Source: Maratus speciosus | Taxonomy: Eukaryota > Arthropoda > Arachnida > Araneae > Salticidae | Assembly (NCBI GenBank): GCA_963932465.1 | Contig: OZ010786.1 | Coordinates: forward strand, 447,070,619-447,134,618 | Direction: 5' to 3' | Length of the DNA stretch: 64,000 bases | Shown: in pieces, positions 56,845 through 64,000 of the stretch | Position numbering within the stretch: the stretch's first letter is position 1 | Layout: the number at the start of each line of letters is the position of its first letter | Notes under the pieces: model-generated | What the model saw: the letters and a program-made list of their open reading frames with translations, nothing else | The model's database searches: none | What the model was told of the DNA's origin: nothing | Position numbers and translations under genes: made by a program

Positions 56845-58374
56845 CACTGCTCAAAACAATTAAAGGATATTTGAAGTTTTATATAAAATAAAGATATAAA
56901 CGAAATTTTTTTTGCCGAAAATAGAAGAAGAGAATCACAAATGCAAATTTTTCTAGTTTTCAAACTGTGGAGTATGCAAATTTTGAGTTCGACGTCAAAA
57001 ACGTCGCTTCAGCGGCAGCGAATGAAATTTGACTTTCAACTGGATAAAAGAGAATGAAGACAAGGATGATCGGCATTCAGTGATTGCTTTGTTTCGATGA
57101 GTACGATGTCTCAGCGAAGTCATTTGACATATTCAGAAGCTTTGAGAATTGTTGGTAGGTTAGAAGGGGGCCAAACTCAAGCCGAAGTAGCGCAAGCCAT
57201 TGGAGTGTCACAAAGTGTCATTTCCAGGATCTGGAACCGTTTTTTTTAGAGTGGATGTGCAGGCCAAAGACCAGGGCAAGGTCGTAGACGGGCAACAACG
57301 CCCAATGAAGATCGGTATTTAGCGTTAACAACTCGGAGACACCGAACCATGAACGCTACTCTTCTCCAACAACACCTTCGCTCGGCTACAGGCACCACGA
57401 TTTCAACTCAGACTGTTCGAAACCGGCTCCATGCTGTAGGTCTGTATGCTCGCCGACCGATGGTATGTGTTAGATTAACATCAAGGCATCGTCGCGACCG
57501 CAGGGAGTGGGCAACCGAGCATGTCAACTGGAGGAGAAATGAATGGAGCAATATTCTGTTTTCTGACGAGTCCCGTTTTTCTGTGCATTCGGATAATAGG
57601 CGTATTTTCATCTGGAGGGACTGTGGCAGTAGGAATAATCATGCGTTCGTGCACGAAAGTGTCAGATTTGGCGGTGGAGGAGTTTTGGTGTATGGTGGCA
57701 TCTCCATTGACGGGCGCACTGACCTCTACATCATTCGAGATGGAGCTCTGACTGGTAGCCGATATAGGGATGAGATCCTCAGACCTATTGTAGTCCCTTA
57801 CGCTGCAGCAATCGGAGATAACTTCATTTTAATGGACGATAACTGCAGGCCACATCGTGCAAACCTGGTGGAGGATTTACATTTGGAGGAAGGAATCGTT
57901 CGAATGGAATGGCCAGCGTGTTCTCCAGACATGAATTCAATCGAGCGCGTTTGGGACGCTCTAGGAAGACGAGTTTCTGGCCGCCAACAACCCCCACAAA
58001 CTCTCCAAGAACTGGAAAGAGCTCTTCTGGAAGAGTGGGGCAGAATACCCCAACTCGTCATTAATAGCCTCATTGATTCCATGCCTCAAAGGTGTTCAAC
58101 GTTGCTGGCCGCCCGTGGAAACCATACCCCCTACTGAAAATGATTTTCTTTGAAGAAAACACCTTTTCTTATTCTTTTTTTCTCATATGCACAAATTGTG
58201 TTTTTTCCTTTAGTACACAAATGCGCAATAAAATGCATTTTTTTCTGACAAACATGTGTAATTTATTCTCATATAACCTACTATGTCTGTCGACCATGTA
58301 TCAATCAGCTAAACAGTTTACCAGATACAAAATCCACCTAAAACTTCAATATCCTTTAATTGTTTTGAGCAGTG
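56845..58374 (+). mobile_element. Tc1-like transposon, nearly intact, TA target
   Basis: TIRs CACTGCTCAAAACAATTAAA on both sides, continuing to about 36 bases with a single indel. TA flanks each end (56843-56844, 58375-58376). Length 1530 bp. The low TIR divergence and almost open transposase make it the youngest autonomous-type copy in the window. Confidence 0.93.
57097..58137 (+). pseudogene. Tc1-family DD34E transposase, single premature stop
   Basis: Cut-and-paste transposase that binds the flanking TIRs in the nucleus. From ATG 57097 the frame runs 346 codons to TGA, broken only by TAG at codon 51 (57247-57249). Residues 14-49 form the first helix-turn-helix (AEVAQAIGVSQSVISRIWNR), then GQGRRRATTP is the GRPR-like basic hinge. 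Catalytic residues are Asp157 (ILFSDESRF), Asp248 (LMDDNCRPH) and Glu283 (SPDMNSIERVWD); spacing of the last two is 34 residues, hence DD34E. GGGGVLVYGGIS at about 191-202 matches the family glycine block. Downstream of the stop an ATG at 57349 opens 262 codons, keeping the catalytic domain but not the DNA-binding domain. Read-through, somatic or population variation at the TAG is possible but unproven. Confidence 0.92.
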
Positions 58375-58382
58375 TATCTTGA

Positions 58383-58899
58383 GTGAGCCTGCAAACGAAC
58401 CCTACATTTTAAAATGCCCTTCTGCAATAGGCAGCATACTTTGGATGACTGCGTTAAAATATATAATTATCGTCTTACCTACATTTTTTACACGGTTTGT
58501 GCCATTTACTTTTGTTTTGTTCTAGAGAACGTATAGGAGTTAAATACGTTAATTTCCACAAATCACCTAATAAATCAACAACTAAATATTTTTTATGACA
58601 CTACAGAAGTTTAAACTACTTATAAAAATAAATTAAATTAAGCAAACCTCATAAAAATCCAAAAATTACATATAACTGTTGCCGTGTCAACTTGTAAAGT
58701 GTCTTCTAGTTATACTTTATTAACACCTCAAAAACGTTTATGAGAAAAATAAAATGTATCATTCATTCAATAGCTTTTTTTTCTAATAATATAATCATTT
58801 CTAGTATTTTCAACTAGCTAGAGACAAGAAGCTAGCAGTTTGTAAATTTAGTAAGTGGTACCTAAAATAGATTATAGGTAACATTTTCAGTATTAAAGC
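58383..58899. other. No gene seen
   Basis: AT-rich, no recognised content. Confidence 0.4.
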
Positions 58900-59140
58900 A
58901 ATCATCAGCTTGAACACAGTTTACAAAAAGCATTTTTTTTTCGGTAGGTACAAAACCATCCATCAAGATTTTCCCTTTAGAATGACATTATTTTTTTCTA
59001 ATTTGACTAAATGTGACAACGCTTTACAGAGGTGGTGGTCAAACTACACATCGTACTTCCACAGAATGAACATGGAATTCCTGAAGGGAGTTTTGGAAGA
59101 AAGTAGAATAAAAAATTGGCAATGGAAAAGATACTAAAAC
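58900..59140 (+). repeat. Dispersed repeat related to 61.4 and 62.1-62.5 kb
   Basis: AATGACATTATTTTTTTCTA, AATTTGACTAAATGTGACA and CCTGAAGGGAGTTTTGGAAG parallel AAGTGACATTATCTTTTCTA and CCTGAAGAAAGG at 61490-61590. A 75-codon frame here is not shared by the other copies. Confidence 0.5.
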
Positions 59141-59944
59141 TCTCATATATTTATTAAAATTATAATTATGTAAACGAAATTACTTGGTAAAAGCTTAACG
59201 TCAATAAAAACTTAGTAAATATCCCATTTAATATCTGCGAAAATGAATAGAAACTCTAAACTCATAAAGTTAGTAATTTATTAACAGTACTTAACGTTCA
59301 AAACTGACCGTTCAGCGCTTTTCATGCGTAAAACAGTTTCTCTTTCAGCAACAATATTAACAATCTATATATGACGTAATACTGATAATATATGTTAGAC
59401 TAATTATTAAAATCTTTTGTGATTGAGGTTGCCAATTTGCATTCCTTTCTTTCTGCGTAGAACACGAAAAATCTGAGCCAAAGTTGGAAAAAAATGAGTA
59501 CTATAAACTTCCGAATATCCGCCATCCCCTTTAATATATATATTTTAAAAATTAGATACGAACAAGGGAAATTCAAATGCCCATAAACCCGAGTGAGGCG
59601 GTGCTATTTTGATTAAAATGCTTGCCTGACGTCCAGTGCCATCGCTAAAACTTTTTATTGGTGGAGGAGAGAACCTTAAATTGCCAAGTCAATTTTCAGT
59701 ATTTGCCAACTCGTTTTATAATTTTGCCAACTTACCACAGTTAGAAAATGTAATATAGTTCTTATTTGTTAAAAATTCAATAATATTCCGGATTAGTTCT
59801 GTAATTTTTGCAAAGTCTGTCAGAAGTAGAAAATATATTATAATTTTAATTAATGTTTTAAACAAATTTGCCAAGTAAGTATGTAAATTTTCCAAGTGTA
59901 ATAACATTCACGAATATTTGGGCCCCCCTTAGCGAGGCCCCTGA
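59141..59944. other. No gene seen
   Basis: AT-rich; nothing recognised. Confidence 0.4.
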
Positions 59945-59947
59945 TGA

Positions 59948-60275
59948 CGTCAGGAACAGCAGCTAGAACATATTTCTGCGGATGTAATCACAGACTGGCT
60001 TAATTGCGACAAGAATGATATTGGTTGTGAAAAATTGACGGATCGCGAAATTATTCAAAATGTTTTGAGTCCAGAAAAACCTGAAGTGAATGAAATTGAT
60101 GAATTGGGATAGTAATATCCAGCAGTCAGTCATGCAGACTATGGTCTCTAAATGCAATAATTGGTTTGAGCTGCAAGAGGAAGCCAATACAATTCAAGTA
60201 CTTTTTATACATGGAATTCGTAATATTACTTCAGCAAAGCACAAGGCAGAACGCAAATGTATAATGAATTTCTAA
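59948..60275 (+). pseudogene. Tigger/pogo-like transposase C-terminal fragment
   Basis: Frame 1 reads RQEQQLEHISADVITDWLNC, DKNDIGCEKLTDREIIQNVL to a TAG at 60110-60112. After a shift of frame it continues DSNIQQSVMQTMVSKCNNWF, ELQEEANTIQVLFIHGIRNI and ends KCIMNF. The WL..D..D.G.E.LTD.EI block and the following aromatic-rich helix (NWFE.QEEA....VLF....I) are typical of the C-terminal tail of Tigger/Jerky-type DDE_1 transposases. The catalytic core is absent. Confidence 0.65.
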
Positions 60276-60672
60276 TGGATGAAAACAGGTATAACATATT
60301 TATTCGGTAAAGTTCGAAATTTGCCTGATAAATAGATTTATTATTATCTGTTATGCTTTTTATTAACGAAAGTAGAAAACAAATAAAAAATACCTTATAT
60401 ATTTTATAAATTAACATACAGAAATGTAATGTTAGTTAGTGTATCGTACTCTTTTTCGATTATTCGTCTATTTGAATTATCCACCACACCGTCGGTCGTT
60501 CCCATGAGTGACAGATAATTGCATATAGACACATTCCTTATAATTTTGACGATTGAAGAAACTTTATAAAAACACATATATGCAGCATTGAGAATCGAAG
60601 TGGTATGACGTGCACCATTATCCATAGCTAATTAAGATGTAAAGTTAAGAGCCTCCACTAGTCATACGAAGA
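60276..60672. other. No gene seen
   Basis: AT-rich; short frames on the minus strand have no recognisable family. Confidence 0.4.
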
Positions 60673-61040
60673 CACTCGGAAGCTAATGTTAAGTCTATGG
60701 GAGTGTTCTTTTCAAATTTCTCGTTTGATTTTCAATAGATTTATTTTTGCATAGAATAGCTGAGGTCGATTTCTAAACGTCATTTTTTTATTTTTTAGAT
60801 TTTGGCCGCAGATTTTTTGTTACTTTTATGAGGTCAGGTCATTTTATATTTCAGATTTTGTCCGGAAATGACAATATCCTCATAAAACAAACTGCAATAA
60901 GAATCAAAAAGTGAAAAAGGATCCCTTTAGAGATTGATTTCGGGTTTCTTATGCAAAATAAAATATAATTTAAAATATGGAAATTCAAACGAGGAATTAC
61001 TAAAGAACGCTCGAATGCGTTTAATATTAACTTGCGAGTG
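60673..61040. mobile_element. 368 bp MITE with long inverted arms
   Basis: CACTCGGAAGCTAATGTTAA at the left pairs with CACTCGCAAGTTAATATTAA read inward from the right. Pairing continues about 110 bases on each side (GAGTGTTCTTTT / GAGCGTTCTTTA; TTCTCGTTTGATTT / TCCTCGTTTGAATT). Target duplication not clear. No coding potential. Confidence 0.7.
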
Positions 61041-61400
61041 ATTTCGCGTAGTTATGGAAAACTTTTTATCGGATCTCATGCATTTCATAGCATATCATAG
61101 ATGGCAAGCGCAATCGACGTATACACATTTTCAACATATGAGTTGTTTTGTTATGGCACCGAATAAATTGTTGTCTGTAAAGCAAGTTTGTATATCTCAA
61201 ACTTGGCCGATAAAAAAATAGGACTTGATCCAGCTTGGTTCTGAAAACACGTCATATATGTAATGAAATTATAATTATGTGAAATAAATTATACTAATAA
61301 CGCTTTGAAAGTGTAAGAAAGAAAACTAAAGAAAATACATTAATTTTTTTGTTAATCCCACGAATTGTGCCTAAAATAGATGCTACTGCGGTTTTTATTC
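61041..61400. other. No gene seen
   Basis: Moderately complex; nothing recognised. Confidence 0.35.
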
Positions 61401-61409
61401 TTAATGCAA

Positions 61410-61600
61410 TCGCTTCATCATAAACACAGTTAACAAAGTAATTTTCTTCCTTTTTGATAACCCAAAAAAAAGTAACAGATTTTCATTTTGAAGTGACATT
61501 ATCTTTTCTAGTTCAACTAACTTTGACAGCCATGTACAGCAGAGGTTTGCAACCTGCGCATCTCCCGCAATAAAATACCTGAAGAAAGGTTTATAAGAAA
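61410..61600 (+). repeat. Dispersed repeat related to 58.9 and 62.1 kb
   Basis: AAGTGACATTATCTTTTCTA, GTTCAACTAACTTTGACAG and ACCTGAAGAAAGG align with AATGACATTGTCTTTTATAG at 62093 and its neighbours. Confidence 0.5.
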
Positions 61601-61636
61601 TGCGTTTAGGAGGAATAGATTATTAATAACTTTGAC

Positions 61637-61675
61637 AAAAAAAAAGAAAAAAAAAAGAAAGAAAGAAAGAAAAGG
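61637..61675. repeat. Purine microsatellite (AAAG)n
   Basis: A-rich run ending GAAAGAAAGAAAGAAAAGG; a second A-rich/(AAAAT)n tract is at 61746-61792. Confidence 0.85.
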
Positions 61676-62054
61676 TGAAAACATATATAAATTACTGAAC
61701 TCATAATTTTGTAAGTTGAACTACTTTAATAAAATTATAAAAGTGCAAAAAAAAAAAAAAAATAAAAATAAAAATAAAAATTAAAATTAAATTAAATAAC
61801 TACCGACAATACATTATTAGTTTATTAACTTAGAGGTTTGTACTTGAAACATATAGTAGAGTGTTCATCATTCGTATAACAGCCACTTCTTCATCAATGT
61901 AATTAAAATCGTCTTAAGTCGAATATTCCGACGTAAAATGGGCACTTTTAGTGCAAAAGAAATGATAAGAAATTTACAGGCGCATGCTATACGCAGTTAA
62001 TAAATATGGAGGATTAAAAATTACGAAAAAAAATTATGTTCATTTATTTATGTG

Positions 62055-62540
62055 AGGAGAAAGAAAAAAATCGTCTCAGATTTCAATTTTCGAATGACAT
62101 TGTCTTTTATAGTTCAACTAATTTTAACTACGGTTAGTCTAATTATCATTCTCCGCAGAAGACCCACATTACCTGAACGAAAATTTGGAAGAAATTAATT
62201 TGGAAAAAATATTTATAACTTAAAAAATCCCACAAAAATACAAATATGTGTATTGTATTTATATTTATGTAAATGAAACTACACCAATACAGAGTATTAC
62301 TGATTAGAAAGGAAAAAAAATCGTATCAGATTTCAATTTTCGAATGACATTTTCTTTTATAGTTCAACTAATTTTAACTTCCTTTAGTCTAACTATCATT
62401 TTCTGTAGAAGACTCACATTACCTGAATGAAAATTTGGAAAAAATATTTATAACTTAAAAAACACCACAAAAATACAAATATGTGTATTGTATTTATATT
62501 TATATAAATAAAACTACACCAATACAGAGTATTACAGATT
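62055..62540 (+). repeat. Tandem duplication, 250 bp period
   Basis: TCGTCTCAGATTTCAATTTT at 62071 and TCGTATCAGATTTCAATTTT at 62321 start two closely similar units, each ending ACACCAATACAGAGTATTAC (62281 and 62516). The second unit is shorter by about 15 bases. High similarity suggests a recent event. Confidence 0.88.
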
Positions 62541-63022
62541 AATATTTATACTCTGTCTGCGGCAATAATGAGGAGCACTAGGTCCGTCAAAATGCTATGG
62601 GTACTGCACGCAGGACAGATATGATTGTGAATTCATTTCTACGAAACGCATAACTATTATTTGGCGGTGATGCAAGCTGCGTTGTTGCATTTAATTTATT
62701 ATTCATGTTTAAAGCCGACATATGTCAATGACTGGCGGTTTCGAAAATTATTATAAAACGAATTTATTATGCATTATTGGTAAATAGATTTTTGTATAAA
62801 TACTGAATAATTGAAGTTTAAATCTTGTATATTTATATACGGTCGATGCAGTAAATTAAAAAAAAAATGTTACAAAGGATGTCAGATTTAAAGAAGTTGT
62901 TAATATGTTATAAGAAAATATATGGGGCATTGAGATTTGATGTAAATGAGATCCATTGATTCACACAATGAAGTTTTAAACGATTTTTTTCTTTTGAAAT
63001 AATGATTTGTTCGACGCTATAT

Positions 63023-64000
63023 CCCTTTAAGGGGTCTCAGGACTCTTAAAGCCTTAAAATTTTCGAAATTTTAATTTTTTTAGATATTAAACTACTATCT
63101 TTTCTGAACATTTTGGTATAAATGTTTCCTTGAAATTCCTATTAGAACAGAAGTTATGGCTTTTAGAATTATACACGCTCAATAGCCGAAGCGACGTTTC
63201 AGAAACTTTGAAGTCAATTTTCTCCAAATGACGTTTTTGGGCATAACGCGCACGATATCTCAAAAACTTCTGAATTTTTTTTCATAAAATTTTCAAAACA
63301 TATGTTTCATGTTAGTCTGTATAAACTGAACCTAAAATTTCCTTCTTATTGTTGAGAAATATGTTATTTATAGGTGATTATAATGTTGAAATTTTCTAAA
63401 TTTTGCATTAACTAAATACAACTTTGTATTAAAAATAGAAAAATGTAATGCTTTAAATACAAATTTATTTAGGTTCAGAGTAATTATTATAATGTGAAGC
63501 ATAAGTAGGACCCAAAATTTTCCTTCTACTTGCAAAATTTATTTTGTAATCGTGCGCATAATCTGTTATGCCGATTTTCTGCTCGTAAAATGTCTGACAT
63601 TTTGGAGCCCACTGTAAATTCTAATTCTGCATCTTGTAATTTTCCAAATACATGAAATGAAAGAACATACTTATAGCTTTCATCCCAATATAAAATTTTG
63701 TCTTAAAATCAATTACATTTCAAGATATTATATGTTGAAAATGGTCTTTTTTTTTCGATTTTTCCAATTTTAAGAGTCCTGAGACCCCTTAAGACCCGGT
63801 GTATTTGTAAACAAAACTAATCATGCCTGTAGAAAGTAAAACATGGACTGCAACCGCTACCTGTTGATGAAAAATGATACTTTACTCTATCTGCAAACCA
63901 GAACGATCGTCCAATTCGAGTTTTTACTATAAACGACTTAGAATCAAACAATTAAATGAATGCCTAACCCGCATGATCGTGCGGGTTGGGTCTTAAAGGG
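63023..64000. mobile_element. TTAA-type element, split by a MITE and reaching the window edge
   Basis: The right end at 63988-64000 reads inward CCCTTTAAGACCC. The same sequence at the left is CCCTTTAA (63023-63030), interrupted by the MITE at 63031-63788, then GACCC (63793). AACCCGCATGATCGTGCGGGTT near 63967-63988 forms a hairpin next to the right end. The interior (63798-63960) shows no gene. It may continue beyond base 64000. Confidence 0.6.
63031..63788. mobile_element. TTAA-type (piggyBac-like) MITE, copy 2
   Basis: Ends GGGGTCTCAGGACTCTTAAA and its complement TTTAAGAGTCCTGAGACCCC, with perfect TTAA on both sides (63027-63030, 63789-63792). Internal landmarks shared with 13305-14056: CTTTTCTGAACATTTTGG, TCAATAGC.GAAGCG.CGTTT, GATATCTCAAAAACTTCTGA and GTTAGTCTGTAT.AAC. 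No transposase. Confidence 0.9.

Overview
The window is 64 kb of AT-rich (roughly 70% A+T by eye), animal-type nuclear DNA made almost entirely of mobile-element remnants and tandem or inverted repeats. I found no host protein-coding exon I could defend, no rRNA and no functional tRNA gene. The element set (Tc1/mariner with DD34E transposases, mariner, pogo/Tigger-like, piggyBac-like TTAA elements, a Penelope-like GIY-YIG fragment, a TATA-bearing LTR, tRNA-derived SINEs, many TA-flanked MITEs) fits an arthropod, possibly an arachnid such as a spider. That assignment is inference, not proof.

Layout. 0-0.55 kb: a foldback locus with tRNA-derived arms. 0.7-5.2 kb: a decayed Tc1 element, then three inverted-repeat elements. 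6.5-7.8 kb: a decayed pogo-like transposase. 10.9-11.9 kb: a deleted mariner. 12.8-14.1 kb: a transposase tail beside a 0.75 kb TTAA-type MITE that recurs at 63 kb. 16.4-18.1 kb: a triplicated ~400 bp unit. 19.6-23.8 kb: a nested stack in which one Tc1 element was invaded by a second Tc1 element, by a 1.14 kb TIR element and by a small MITE; removing the insertions rejoins the host transposase frame. 24-38 kb: a degenerate ~200 bp satellite-like array, itself invaded by a Penelope-like element, a TA-MITE, a 0.96 kb TIR element and a Helitron-like piece. 35.7-36.3 and 39.7-41.8 kb: further palindromes with tRNA-like arms, the second about 2.2 kb long with a younger 205 bp palindrome at its centre. 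38.9-39.5 kb: an apparent solo LTR. 44.7-51.3 kb: several tandem arrays, one carrying the second copy of the 0.96 kb element. 53.2-54.7 kb: a TTAA-flanked element with another element inside. 56.8-58.4 kb: the best preserved gene-like object, a Tc1 element whose transposase has one premature stop. 58.4-64 kb: a Tigger-like transposase tail, small repeats, and a TTAA MITE sitting inside the end of a second TTAA-type element.

Nothing here works together as a pathway. The informative content is the insertion history and the repeat architecture: nested insertions, empty sites preserved in neighbouring repeat copies, and repeated inverted pairing of tRNA-derived sequences.
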